DNA of 39,104 nucleotides. It comes from CAJKWP01 sp964554475 (GTDB taxonomy: Bacteria; Bacillota; Clostridia; Christensenellales; UBA1242). Positions 24,307 to 32,841 of this stretch are shown piece after piece (within the stretch, counting starts at the first letter, position 1; every line of letters begins with the position of its first letter). A model generated the notes under the pieces. It searched no databases. It saw only the letters and a list, made by a program, of their open reading frames with translations, and had not been told where the DNA came from. Made by a program: the position numbers and the translations under genes. The stretch lies in assembly GCA_964554475.1 (NCBI GenBank), contig CAZKOT010000008.1, positions 1 through 39,104 on the forward strand. The letters run 5' to 3'.

Positions 24307-24386
24307 TAAAGATTTTCACAAACTTATTTGTTAAATATTTTTTTTGATGTTAAAATAATATAAGCGAAATTTTAAGGAGCATAAAA

Positions 24387-25112
24387 TTGAACATCATATT
24401 TTATATTTTAATAGGAATTGTAATTTTAATTCTTTTGATTTGTTTAGCAATAGCTTCGTATGCTGGTGCACAAGTTGTTGAAACTTTTGAAGAGGTAAAC
24501 AAAAGCATGTCGAGCTCTTTTATAACAGCAAGTGATTTTTCTTCACAGGTTTCAAAAGGATTTCTACGGGGCAGAATAATGGTTGGAAGACGTGAAGGGC
24601 ACTTGACTGATGCTTACATTCCTTCTCGTAAAACAATTTTTCTTTCCGATCAGGTTTTTGCAAATTCTTCACTTGCCGCTCTTGCCATTGCCGCTCATGA
24701 ATTAGGACATGCACAACAAGACATTGAAACACCAGAGGTTTTAAAAAGACGAGAAAAACTAGGATTGCTTTCAAAAATATTGGGGTTTTTTATGCTTCCT
24801 TTTTTAATTTTGGGAATTGTTTTCTTTTTTGTATTTGCAGAAAGTATTATTTTAAGTTTACTTTTTCTAGGAGGAGCGATTTTAATTTTTGTTCTTGCTC
24901 TTTGTGTAAAATTAGTAACAATAAAAATTGAAAAAGATGCTTCAAAAAATGCTTTAAACTTTTTAAGAACTGTGGGTGGGTTGAGAGAGGATGAAATTGT
25001 AATTGCAAACAAACTTTTAAAAGCAGCGCTTTTAACATATATTGCTGATTTTTTAAGAGCGGTTTTAGGTTGGACCATGCTAACTAAAAAAACAAAACTA
25101 TTTGGTTCGTAA
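24387..25112 (+). CDS. Neutral zinc metallopeptidase, YugP type
   Basis: A 241-aa membrane-bound protease of the Zn_peptidase_2/YugP family. TTG start, chosen because AAGGAG (24374-24379) is seven bases upstream and MNIIFYILIGIVILILLICL then forms the N-terminal membrane helix. The zinc motif HELGH is at 104-108 in AAHELGHAQQD. Family segments DAYIPSRKTIFLSDQV (before it), EKDASKNALNFL (third ligand Glu/Asp region) and KKLLKAALLTYIA-like LLKAALLTYIADFL (after it) are present, with two more membrane helices at ~130-175. The substrate is unknown. Between the amidase and glpK; no operon link is evident. Confidence 0.9.
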   Translation: MNIIFYILIGIVILILLICLAIASYAGAQVVETFEEVNKSMSSSFITASDFSSQVSKGFLRGRIMVGRREGHLTDAYIPSRKTIFLSDQVFANSSLAALAIAAHELGHAQQDIETPEVLKRREKLGLLSKILGFFMLPFLILGIVFFFVFAESIILSLLFLGGAILIFVLALCVKLVTIKIEKDASKNALNFLRTVGGLREDEIVIANKLLKAALLTYIADFLRAVLGWTMLTKKTKLFGS

Positions 25113-25209
25113 CAAATTGAAAATTTAAATAATAACTTGCCTTGTTAAATTAAGAAAAAAGGTATAATTTCTAATAGCATCCTGCATTGAAAGATAAAAG
25201 GAAAGAAAA

Positions 25210-26691
25210 ATGAAAAAGTATATTATTGGAGTAGATGAAGGGACGACAAGTTGTAGAGCAGGAATTTACAATGTGCAAACCCACGTTTTGAGTGGACTTT
25301 TTCAAAAAGAAATTCCCATCTTTACTCCCCATGATGGTTGGGTGGAACAAGATGCTGAAGTAATTTATCAAACTTTTTTGGAAACAATAAAAGGTGCTAT
25401 TAAAAGTGCGGGAATTGATATTAAAGAGGTTTTGGCGCTTGCAATAACAAATCAACGCGAAACAGCAGTTGCATGGAATAAAGAAAGCGGAAAACCAGTT
25501 GCAAGGACTATTACTTGGCAATGTAGAAGAACTTCTGCAATTTGCAAGGCATTAAGCAAAAAACAACAAAAATTAATTAAAGAAAAAACAGGATTGATTG
25601 TTGATGCTTATTTCACCGGTTCAAAACTACAATGGTTTTTGGAAAACAATAGTGAAATTAAAAAACTTGCAAAAGAGAGTAGACTATGTTTTGGAACAAT
25701 GGAAACATATCTTATTTATAGATTAACCGAAGGAAAATGTTTTGTAAGTGACGTCTCAAATGCTTCAAGAACAATGCTTTTTAATATTAAAACACTAAAG
25801 TGGGATGATGAATTATTAAAAATTTTTGGTGTGCCAAAAGAAACGCTAGCAAAGCAAATTGTTTCCACTGATGAATTTGTGGGGGAGTTTTTATTAATGG
25901 GTGAAAAAATTCCCATTTGTGGACTAATAGGCGACCAACAATCCGCATTAGTTGGACAAACCTGTTTTGACGTGGGCGAGGTCAAAAATACTTACGGAAC
26001 GGGTTGTTTTATGGTTATGAACACAGGGCATAATAAACTTGATAACAAAAATATCATAACAACCATAGCTTATCAAAGAAAGGGTAAAGAAGTAGTCTAT
26101 GCTTTGGAGGGTAGTGTTTTAAATGCAGGAAGTTGTATTGAATGGCTTAAAAAAATTGGTTTAATAGAAAAATCAAGTCAAACAGAAGAAATGGCGCTAC
26201 GTGTAAATGATATTGGCGGACTTGCTTTTGTTCCAGCGCTTACGGGATTGGGTTCACCTTATTGGGATATGCAGGCACGCGGATTATTAATAGGAATTAA
26301 TAGGGGAACAACAAAAGAGCAAATAGTTCGAGCGGTTTTGGAATCAATTGCTTTTTCCTCTTTTGAAGTTTTTAATGATATGAAAAAATCTTGCGGAAAA
26401 ATAAAAGTTATAAAATGTGATGGCGGAGTGAGTAAAAATAATTTTTTAATGCAATTTCAAAGTGATGTTTGTGGGACTAAATTACTTCTTCCCATGGAAG
26501 TTGAAAGTACATTAATGGGCACAATTTACATGTCTTGTTTAGGATTGGGCATTTATAAAAGTGAAACCGAAATTGAAAAACTTTGGAAAGCAAAAAAAGA
26601 GTTTTTACCTCAAGCACAGCAAAAAATTCTACTGAAAAGCTTTACAAATTGGCAAAGAGCAGTGAAAAGAGCAATGGAATGGGCTAAATAA
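25210..26691 (+). CDS. glpK: Glycerol kinase
   Basis: A 493-aa FGGY-family kinase, normal length, phosphorylating glycerol to glycerol-3-phosphate. It begins MKKYIIGVDEGTTSCRAGIY; the usual DQGTTSSR is here DEGTTSCR. Glycerol-binding residues are kept: Arg-Glu in TNQRETAVAW, Tyr in DAYFTGSKLQWFL and Asp in GLIGDQQSALVGQ. The signature YGTGCFMVMNTG and SRTMLFNI (with DVSNA before it) support glycerol over other FGGY sugars. WQDRRT is changed to WQCRRT. GGAAAGAAA precedes the ATG. No GlpF or GlpD follows; the next gene is a lipase-like hydrolase that could supply glycerol. Confidence 0.9.
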   Translation: MKKYIIGVDEGTTSCRAGIYNVQTHVLSGLFQKEIPIFTPHDGWVEQDAEVIYQTFLETIKGAIKSAGIDIKEVLALAITNQRETAVAWNKESGKPVARTITWQCRRTSAICKALSKKQQKLIKEKTGLIVDAYFTGSKLQWFLENNSEIKKLAKESRLCFGTMETYLIYRLTEGKCFVSDVSNASRTMLFNIKTLKWDDELLKIFGVPKETLAKQIVSTDEFVGEFLLMGEKIPICGLIGDQQSALVGQTCFDVGEVKNTYGTGCFMVMNTGHNKLDNKNIITTIAYQRKGKEVVYALEGSVLNAGSCIEWLKKIGLIEKSSQTEEMALRVNDIGGLAFVPALTGLGSPYWDMQARGLLIGINRGTTKEQIVRAVLESIAFSSFEVFNDMKKSCGKIKVIKCDGGVSKNNFLMQFQSDVCGTKLLLPMEVESTLMGTIYMSCLGLGIYKSETEIEKLWKAKKEFLPQAQQKILLKSFTNWQRAVKRAMEWAK

Positions 26692-26697
26692 GTGATA

Positions 26698-26719
26698 TAT
26701 GATAAAATTTTTTATCATA
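26698..26719 (+). terminator. Stem-loop after glpK
   Basis: TATGATAA / TTATCATA (8 bp) around AATTTT, beginning seven bases after the stop. No T-run follows, so termination efficiency is doubtful. Confidence 0.4.
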
Positions 26720-26854
26720 CTCAAAATCTAATTCTGATCATGCGGTGTGATTACAAAAAAGTTAAAATGCTGGACTTTTGGAAAAATATCTTGACCAAAC
26801 TAAAAGACTTTAGATTTATGCAATAAAAATATTTTATAAAAAAGGAGAAAGAAA

Positions 26855-27757
26855 ATGAAAGAAAGTAATTTTATAAGTTATGACAAAACAAAGTTGGTCT
26901 CTTACTTGTTTATGCCCGATGAAAAAACAAAAGCAAAAGGAGTGGTTCAATTTGCACATGGGATGCAAGAATACAGTAAAAACTATTTTTCTTTTGCACA
27001 ATACTTGGCAAAAAAAGGTTTTATTTGTTTTTTGTTTGATGAGCGTGGACACGGAAAAACAGCAGGAGAAAGCAAACTGGGAAAAGTTGAAGGAGATGGA
27101 GATATTTTTCTTCAAACAGTCAATGATCATCTTTTTGTCAGTGAAATGTTAATAAAAGAATATAAATTACCAGTTTTCTTTTTGGGACATTCCTATGGTT
27201 CGTTTATTGGGCAGGAATATATTTTAAGAAAGGGAAAGGCGGAAAAAATAGTTTTGATTGGTTCATCTTACATGAAAACTCCTCTTGTTGCTTTTGGAAA
27301 CTTTGTTGCCGGAATAACTAGAGCTTTTAAAGGAAATGATGCCCATGCAAAACTAGTTGAAAAATTATCATTTGGAGCATATAAAAAGAAATTTAGCGAT
27401 GGAAGTTGGATTACTTCGGATGAAATTCTTACAAAGATGTTTTATGATGACAAGTTTAATGCAACACCTTTTTCTGCAGGATTTTTCAAAAGTATGTTTT
27501 CACATCAACTAAAGCTTTATCGAAAAAAAGAATTAGAAAATGTTGACAAAAAACTTCCTGTTTTAATTTTAAGTGGGGATCGGGATGTTGTTGGATCCAT
27601 GGGTAAAGGATCAAAAAAACTTTATGAATTTTATAAGAAAAAAGGTTTAAATGTTGCTTTTAAGCTATATCCTAATTTAAGGCATGCACTACTTTTAGAA
27701 AAAGGAAAAGAAAAGATTTACGAGGAAATTTTAAATTTTTTTATTAAAAAATTATAA
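26855..27757 (+). CDS. Alpha/beta hydrolase, monoacylglycerol-lipase/lysophospholipase type
   Basis: A 300-aa single-domain serine hydrolase (Hydrolase_4-like). AAGGAG lies shortly before the ATG. It has VVQFAHGMQEYSKNY (oxyanion region), FDERGHGKTAG, nucleophile Ser113 in GHSYG, acid Asp in LILSGDRDVVGSMGKG and the histidine in YPNLRHALLLE: a complete triad. There is no signal peptide, so it is cytoplasmic. The closest functional model is monoacylglycerol lipase or lysophospholipase. Its place right behind glpK suggests that glycerol freed from acylglycerols is phosphorylated by GlpK; this is inference from neighbourhood. Confidence 0.85.
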   Translation: MKESNFISYDKTKLVSYLFMPDEKTKAKGVVQFAHGMQEYSKNYFSFAQYLAKKGFICFLFDERGHGKTAGESKLGKVEGDGDIFLQTVNDHLFVSEMLIKEYKLPVFFLGHSYGSFIGQEYILRKGKAEKIVLIGSSYMKTPLVAFGNFVAGITRAFKGNDAHAKLVEKLSFGAYKKKFSDGSWITSDEILTKMFYDDKFNATPFSAGFFKSMFSHQLKLYRKKELENVDKKLPVLILSGDRDVVGSMGKGSKKLYEFYKKKGLNVAFKLYPNLRHALLLEKGKEKIYEEILNFFIKKL

Positions 27758-27864
27758 TATATTAATGAACAGTTACGATTGATTAAAATTTTTTACTTAT
27801 TCATATAAAAAAGTTTTTTATGATATTTTATTGTAACATTTATTTTATTTTTCATTTTTTCGTG

Positions 27865-27885
27865 TATAATGAGAATGTTAAAGGA
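27865..27885 (+). promoter_or_regulatory. tilS -10 box and ribosome-binding site
   Basis: TATAAT (27865-27870), then AAAGGA (27880-27885) seven bases before ATG 27893. This fixes the tilS start and rules out the in-frame ATG at 27869, which overlaps the -10 box. Confidence 0.6.
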
Positions 27886-27892
27886 TACTCAT

Positions 27893-29338
27893 ATGCAAAG
27901 AGTTTTAAAATTAATTGAAGAAAAGCAATTAATTAGTAAGGGTGAAACAATTGGTATTGCGGTCAGTGGCGGACAAGATTCTATGGCATTACTGCATGTT
28001 TTAAACCAACTTTCAAAAACTTTAATGTTCAAAATTTTTGTTGTTAACATAGACCACTCAATTCGAAAAAATAGTCAAAGGGATTCAAATTTTGTTTTAG
28101 ATTATTGCAAAGAAAAACAAATCAATGCAAAATCATTTATTGTTGATGCAAAAAAAATTGCTTGGGAAAATAAATTAAGTGTTGAAATGGGCGCGAGAAA
28201 GGCCCGATATGAAATTTTTGAAGAGATTTTAAAAAACGGAACAGTTGATAAAATTGCACTTGCTCATCATAAAAACGATCAAGCAGAAACAATTTTAATG
28301 CACCTTTTTCGAGGTAGTGGAATTAGTGGAATTAAAGGTATGGAAATTCAAAAAAGGAGTTATATACGCCCATTTTTAAACATTGAAAGAAATGAGATTG
28401 AAAAATATGTTGCCGAAAATAAAATTTCTTTTGTTACAGATGAAACAAACACTGAAAGTGTTTATCAGCGAAATTTTTTGCGGAATGAAATTTTTCCCTT
28501 AATACAGGAAAAGTGGCCAAATGCAATTAATTCAATAACAAACTTTGCAAATGATGCTCGTGAAGATGATGATTTTATTAATTCTCAAATTGATTTTTCA
28601 AATATTGTTTTTGAAAAAAATTTAGCAAAAATTCCAAACGAAGAATTTAAAAAACCTAACACAATTATTGCAAGATTGATTTTTTTTACACTTTCAAAAA
28701 TGGGAATTCAAAATGATATTGAGCGAAAACATATTAATTTGCTTAAAGAACTTGCGTTAAATCACGAAAGTGGTGAGAAAATAAATTTACCAATGGGACT
28801 TTGCGTAATTAAAGAATATGACTATATTACATTGATTAAAGAACCTTTTAAGAAAAAAACAAATTATGAAATTAAAATTCCTTTTTCTTGTGGAAGGTTT
28901 GACATTCAAAATTTTGGATTTTTGATTATTAGTGAAATTAAAAACAGTGAATTAGAATTTTCAAGTGCACAACAGAAAATTTATTCATTTTTTGCGCAAG
29001 TTGATGCTAAAGAAAATGAAAAGTTAAAGAAAAAAGAAAAGGACAATCAAAAAAAGAGTGGAATTTACTGTACTCTTTTTCTTGATGCTGACAAATTACC
29101 ACAAGATGCAATCTGGCGAATGAAAAAAAACGGAGATGTTTTCACCAAATTTAGTGGTGGAACAAAAAAATTAAATGATTACTTAACAGATATAAAAATA
29201 CCTTTAAGATTGAGGAATAATATTCCCGTTTTAGCAGTTGGGAACATTATTTATGTAATCGCAGGTATTGAAATTTCAAATTATTTAAAAATTACCAAAG
29301 ACACAAAGAAAATTTTTAAAATTGAAGTAAGAGATTGA
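27893..29338 (+). CDS. tilS: tRNA(Ile)-lysidine synthase
   Basis: TilS attaches lysine to C34 of the CAU-anticodon tRNA-Ile. 481 residues from ATG 27893, a normal length for the long form. The PP-loop SGGQDS is at 25-30 (usually SGGxDS), followed by VVNIDHSIRKNSQRD and the second motif GARKARYEIF. HHKNDQAETILMHLFRGSGISG is split over ~128-149, then RPFLNIERNEIEKY and NFLRNEIFPLI. The C-terminal lysidine-synthetase domain contains LPQDAIWRMKKNGDVFTKFSGGTKKLNDYLTD in part (~400-432) and RNNIPVLAVGNIIYVIAGIE. It ends at TGA just before the N gap. Confidence 0.95.
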   Translation: MQRVLKLIEEKQLISKGETIGIAVSGGQDSMALLHVLNQLSKTLMFKIFVVNIDHSIRKNSQRDSNFVLDYCKEKQINAKSFIVDAKKIAWENKLSVEMGARKARYEIFEEILKNGTVDKIALAHHKNDQAETILMHLFRGSGISGIKGMEIQKRSYIRPFLNIERNEIEKYVAENKISFVTDETNTESVYQRNFLRNEIFPLIQEKWPNAINSITNFANDAREDDDFINSQIDFSNIVFEKNLAKIPNEEFKKPNTIIARLIFFTLSKMGIQNDIERKHINLLKELALNHESGEKINLPMGLCVIKEYDYITLIKEPFKKKTNYEIKIPFSCGRFDIQNFGFLIISEIKNSELEFSSAQQKIYSFFAQVDAKENEKLKKKEKDNQKKSGIYCTLFLDADKLPQDAIWRMKKNGDVFTKFSGGTKKLNDYLTDIKIPLRLRNNIPVLAVGNIIYVIAGIEISNYLKITKDTKKIFKIEVRD

Positions 29339-29350
29339 ATCAATCACATA

Positions 29351-29360
29351 NNNNNNNNNN
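29351..29360. other. Assembly gap (10 N)
   Basis: Ten undetermined bases. A round number suggests a scaffolding placeholder of unknown true length. The sequence on its right is the truncated 3' end of a minus-strand DUF1540 gene, so at least some sequence is missing; linkage of tilS to gyrB across it is not proven. Confidence 0.95.
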
Positions 29361-29523
29361 CAACTTCAACACTTTCATCTGGTCTAAAACTACCACAGAA
29401 ATGGAGGTGATTTGTTTCTCCGCTTGTAACGCGAATTTCTTCCAAAGCACAATCACAACCTTTTTTATTAAAAATGCAAGAACTTACATCACAGCAGACA
29501 CCTTTATTATCTTTTTTTTTCAT
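29361..29523 (-). CDS. DUF1540-domain protein (3' end lost in gap)
   Basis: The start ATG 29523 is supported by GGGAGTG six bases upstream. The 54 visible residues start MKKKDNKGVCCDVSSCIFNK, continue GCDCALEEIRVTSGET and end with HFCGSFRPDESVEV. The pattern CDV-x2-C-x2-N-x2-G-C-x-C followed by I-x-V and C-x-SF is that of DUF1540, a small Cys-rich and probably metal-binding domain common in Firmicutes. Only the last few codons are missing, hidden by the N run. Function unknown. Confidence 0.8.
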
Positions 29524-29878
29524 AAAACACTCCCATAATATTTTTTTCACTTATTTAAAAAAAATACTGTTTTTTTAGGATAAGATATAAATTTAAAAGA
29601 TTATCGACAAAAGGCAATTATTTTTTACAAAAATTTTATTGCTGTGTTTTAATGAACACACACCCCGCCCATACATTCGTTCCATGACGGAATTACACAG
29701 TTATTCCTGCAAATTTTATTTGGCAATTTGACTTTTTGGGAGGGAAATTATTAAAGAAATGCCAAACCTTTTAAGTATTTACGCGTTGTTTTTTATTAAT
29801 TTTCATTACTCACTTGCTTTTTAAGGTATATTTATATATAATATAGTATATATAATATATATATAATAAGGATTGCAA
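29524..29878. other. Spacer before gyrB with element remnant
   Basis: No gene seen in these 355 bases. 29598-29651 (AGATTATCGACAAAAGGCAA and onward) resembles the left half of the hairpin element at 38618. The stretch 29823-29870 is an almost pure TA alternation carrying the gyrB promoter. The GC-richer part around 29655-29720 (CACACCCCGCCCATACATTC) has no recognisable function. Confidence 0.5.
29814..29842 (+). promoter_or_regulatory. gyrB promoter
   Basis: TTGCTT (29814-29819), a 17-bp spacer and TATAAT (29837-29842). It is followed by alternating TA sequence up to the ribosome-binding site. Such a supercoiling-sensitive TA tract next to a gyrase promoter may matter for homeostatic control; that is speculation. 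Confidence 0.55.
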
Positions 29879-31801
29879 ATGGAACAAAATTTAGACCTCA
29901 CAAAAAGTAAAAAATATGATGAAACTGATATTCAAGTCTTAAAGGACCTAGAACCGGTTAGAAAACGACCGGGTATGTATATTGGCTCAACTGATGAACG
30001 AGGACTTCAACATTTGGTAACCGAAGTTGTTGACAATTCTATTGATGAGGCACTTGCAGGTTATTGCACAAAAGTTGAAATAATTATAAATGCTGACGGC
30101 TCTTGTACTGTTATCGATAATGGGCGAGGGATTCCCACGGGAATAATTCATTCCGAGGGTAAAAGTGCTGTCGAGGTTGTTTTAACAAAACTACATGCTG
30201 GCGGAAAATTTGGCGGTGAGGGTTATAAGATTTCGGGCGGACTTCACGGTGTTGGTGTTTCTTGCGTAAATGCTCTTTCAAAATTTTTAAAAGTTGACAT
30301 TTTTCAAAATGGCTTTCATTATTTTATAGAATTTAAACGAGGTATTGCAGTTGCCCCACTAATCAAACTTGAAGAAAGTGAAAATAGGGGCACAAAGGTT
30401 ACTTTTATGCCCGATGAAGAAGTTTTTGAAACTTTGGATTTTAATTATGAGGTTATGAAAAATCGTTTTCGTGAAATTGCGTTTTTAAACAAGGGTTTAT
30501 TTATTACACTTGAAGATAAACGTGAGGGCAGAGAAAAACGCAACGAATTTGAGTTTAAAGGTGGAATTATTGAGTTTGTTGAGTATTTGAACAGAAACAA
30601 AGAACCGCTTTTTAAAGAGCCTATTTATTTCAATAAAATTGACACAAATAGTGAAGTTGAAATTTGTTTTCAATATAATGACGGTTACAGCGAAGATATT
30701 CATACTTATGCCAACAATATTAACACAGAAGAAGGTGGAACGCATTTAACGGGTTTTAAAAATTCTCTTACAAAAGTTATTAATGAGTACGGTCAAAAAA
30801 ACAAAATCTTAAAAGAAAGCGAAAAACTGTCGGGAGAAGATTGTCGGGAAGGAGTTACTGCCGTTGTTTCTGTTAAACTCATGAATCCACAATTTGAAGG
30901 GCAAACAAAAACAAAACTTGGTAATAGCAGTATGCGAGTTGCTGTTGAAAAAGCGGTAATGGAAGGTTTTGGAGATTACCTTGAAGAACATCCAAAAGAA
31001 GCAAGAGATTTGATTTTAAAAAGCATAACTGCACAACGCGCAAGAGAGGCGGCACGCAATGCAAGAGATTTAACAAGACGAAAGGGTGTTTTGGAAAGTA
31101 CAACACTTCCAGGAAAATTGGCCGATTGTAGTGAACGCGACCCAAAATTTTGCGAAATATATCTTGTTGAGGGAGATAGTGCTGGCGGAACAGCAAAACA
31201 GGGAAGAGACCGTAGATTTCAAGCAATACTTCCCCTTCGAGGAAAAATTCTTAATGTGGAAAAAGCACGTATTCACAAAATTCTAGAAAACAATGAAATT
31301 AAAAGCATGGTAACCGCTATTGGTGCAAATTTAGGAAATGAATTTGAAATTGAGAAAATAAGATATGACAAAGTGATTTGTATGACCGATGCCGATGTTG
31401 ATGGTTCTCACATTAGAATTCTTCTTTTAACATTCTTTTATCGCTTTATGAGACCCCTTCTTGAAAGAGGACACATTTATATTGCACAACCACCCCTTTA
31501 CAAAGTTTCACGCGGAAAAAATGAGCAATATTACTATTCCGACAAGGAACTTGAAGATAATCTTGAAAATGAGGGAAGAAAAAATATTTCAATCCAAAGA
31601 TATAAAGGTTTGGGAGAAATGAATGCCACACAACTTTGGGAAACAACAATGAATCCGCAAAATAGAGTTCTGTTGCAAGTAAATATGAAAGATGCTATTG
31701 AGGCAGATGGATTGTTTAATCAATTGATGGGTGAAGACCCGAGTTTGCGAAGAGCATTTATTGAAGAATTTGCTAGTATCGTGACTGACTTAGACATCTA
31801 A
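29879..31801 (+). CDS. gyrB: DNA gyrase subunit B
   Basis: A 641-aa ATPase subunit of gyrase. ATG 29879 is chosen because AAGGA (29868-29872) is six bases upstream; the TTG at 29873 directly abuts it. The GHKL ATPase has EVVDNSIDEALAG, DNGRGIPTG and GGLHGVGVSCVNAL. The transducer domain follows, then the Toprim domain with EGDSAGGTAKQGRDRRFQ and DADVDGSHIRILLL, and the C-terminal RYKGLGEMNATQLWETTMNP. Length is that of Gram-positive GyrB. Co-oriented with gyrA, but a triple MazG-like gene lies between them. Confidence 0.97.
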   Translation: MEQNLDLTKSKKYDETDIQVLKDLEPVRKRPGMYIGSTDERGLQHLVTEVVDNSIDEALAGYCTKVEIIINADGSCTVIDNGRGIPTGIIHSEGKSAVEVVLTKLHAGGKFGGEGYKISGGLHGVGVSCVNALSKFLKVDIFQNGFHYFIEFKRGIAVAPLIKLEESENRGTKVTFMPDEEVFETLDFNYEVMKNRFREIAFLNKGLFITLEDKREGREKRNEFEFKGGIIEFVEYLNRNKEPLFKEPIYFNKIDTNSEVEICFQYNDGYSEDIHTYANNINTEEGGTHLTGFKNSLTKVINEYGQKNKILKESEKLSGEDCREGVTAVVSVKLMNPQFEGQTKTKLGNSSMRVAVEKAVMEGFGDYLEEHPKEARDLILKSITAQRAREAARNARDLTRRKGVLESTTLPGKLADCSERDPKFCEIYLVEGDSAGGTAKQGRDRRFQAILPLRGKILNVEKARIHKILENNEIKSMVTAIGANLGNEFEIEKIRYDKVICMTDADVDGSHIRILLLTFFYRFMRPLLERGHIYIAQPPLYKVSRGKNEQYYYSDKELEDNLENEGRKNISIQRYKGLGEMNATQLWETTMNPQNRVLLQVNMKDAIEADGLFNQLMGEDPSLRRAFIEEFASIVTDLDI

Positions 31802-31872
31802 TTAACAATTAAAACTCAAAAATTTTATAAATTTTATTTTAATCATTAATTAAATGGGTAATAGGAGCAACG

Positions 31873-32799
31873 ATGGATTTCACAAAAGAGTACGAAGAGT
31901 TTTTTAATGTTTTTGGTGAAGAGGGCGAATTGCGAATGGCAATTGAGGAAATGAGTGAGTTAACAAATGAAATTTGCAAGTATATAGATTATCTAAAAAA
32001 CGATACAAAAAATAATACTGAAGAAAACAAAACACATCTCCAAGAAGAGATTGCCGATGTTTTAAATGTCATTGAACCATTAAGACTAAGATATGGGAAA
32101 AAACAAATTGACAAAATTAGAGTGCAAAAAATGCAAAGAGGTATGGAATTTTTGTCAAGATTTAAAAAGGGTAAAGAAATGGATTTTACAAAACAATATA
32201 GATTATTTGTTAATGCATGGGGCGAACAAGCTCAAATTAGAATGGCAATTGAAGAAATGAGTGAATTAACAAAAGAAATTTGCAAGTACATTCGCTACAC
32301 AAAAGACACACCAAAACCCGAAAAAATTTCTGAAATTAAAGAACACTTAAAAGAAGAAATTGCTGATGTTTTACTAATGACAAATCAACTTCGAATTATT
32401 TTTGGAGAAGAAGAGATTGATGAATTTAGAAAACAAAAAGTTAAATTAACAATGCAAAAACAAAATTTTCCTTTTGATGAAACAAGATTTTCAAAAGATA
32501 GTAAAATTGATTTTAAAAAAGAATTTCAAATGTTCATTGATTATTGGAGCGAAGAGGGACAAATGAGGCATGCAGTTGAAGAGATGAGTGAATTAACAAA
32601 AGAAATATGCAAATTTTTTAGATACACAATTGACACTATAAATCCCGAAAAAATCCCCGAAATAAAAAAACATATTCAAGAAGAAACTGCAGACGTAATT
32701 AACACAGTTGAGCAATTAAAAATAATGTTTAATGAAGAAGAAATTAATGAGATTATGTGGCAAAAAATTCAAAGGACAATGAAAAAACTAAAAGTTTAG
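31873..32799 (+). CDS. Three tandem MazG-like domains in one protein
   Basis: 308 residues made of three ~100-residue copies of a small all-alpha MazG-like NTP pyrophosphohydrolase domain, starting at 1 (MDFTKEYEEF), 103 (MDFTKQYRLF) and ~212 (IDFKKEFQMF). Each copy keeps the metal-binding pattern E-E-x-x-E ... E-x-x-D: EEMSE 25-29 with EEIAD 58-62; EEMSE 127-131 with EEIAD 161-165; VEEMSE 235-240 with EETAD 270-274. Such proteins normally have one domain and work as dimers or tetramers hydrolysing NTPs/dNTPs to NMP and PPi. AGGAG precedes the ATG. The second copy still has its own Met with AAGGG seven bases before it (ATG 32179). It lies between gyrB and gyrA, 71 and 42 nt away. Substrate unknown. 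Confidence 0.88.
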   Translation: MDFTKEYEEFFNVFGEEGELRMAIEEMSELTNEICKYIDYLKNDTKNNTEENKTHLQEEIADVLNVIEPLRLRYGKKQIDKIRVQKMQRGMEFLSRFKKGKEMDFTKQYRLFVNAWGEQAQIRMAIEEMSELTKEICKYIRYTKDTPKPEKISEIKEHLKEEIADVLLMTNQLRIIFGEEEIDEFRKQKVKLTMQKQNFPFDETRFSKDSKIDFKKEFQMFIDYWSEEGQMRHAVEEMSELTKEICKFFRYTIDTINPEKIPEIKKHIQEETADVINTVEQLKIMFNEEEINEIMWQKIQRTMKKLKV

Positions 32800-32841
32800 A
32801 ATTAAGTTTGAAGTTGGATTAATTAAATTAGGAAGGAATGT

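Noticed and set aside
27869..27892. Earlier tilS start at ATG 27869
   Set aside because: It overlaps the TATAAT box, while ATG 27893 has AAAGGA at the right distance.
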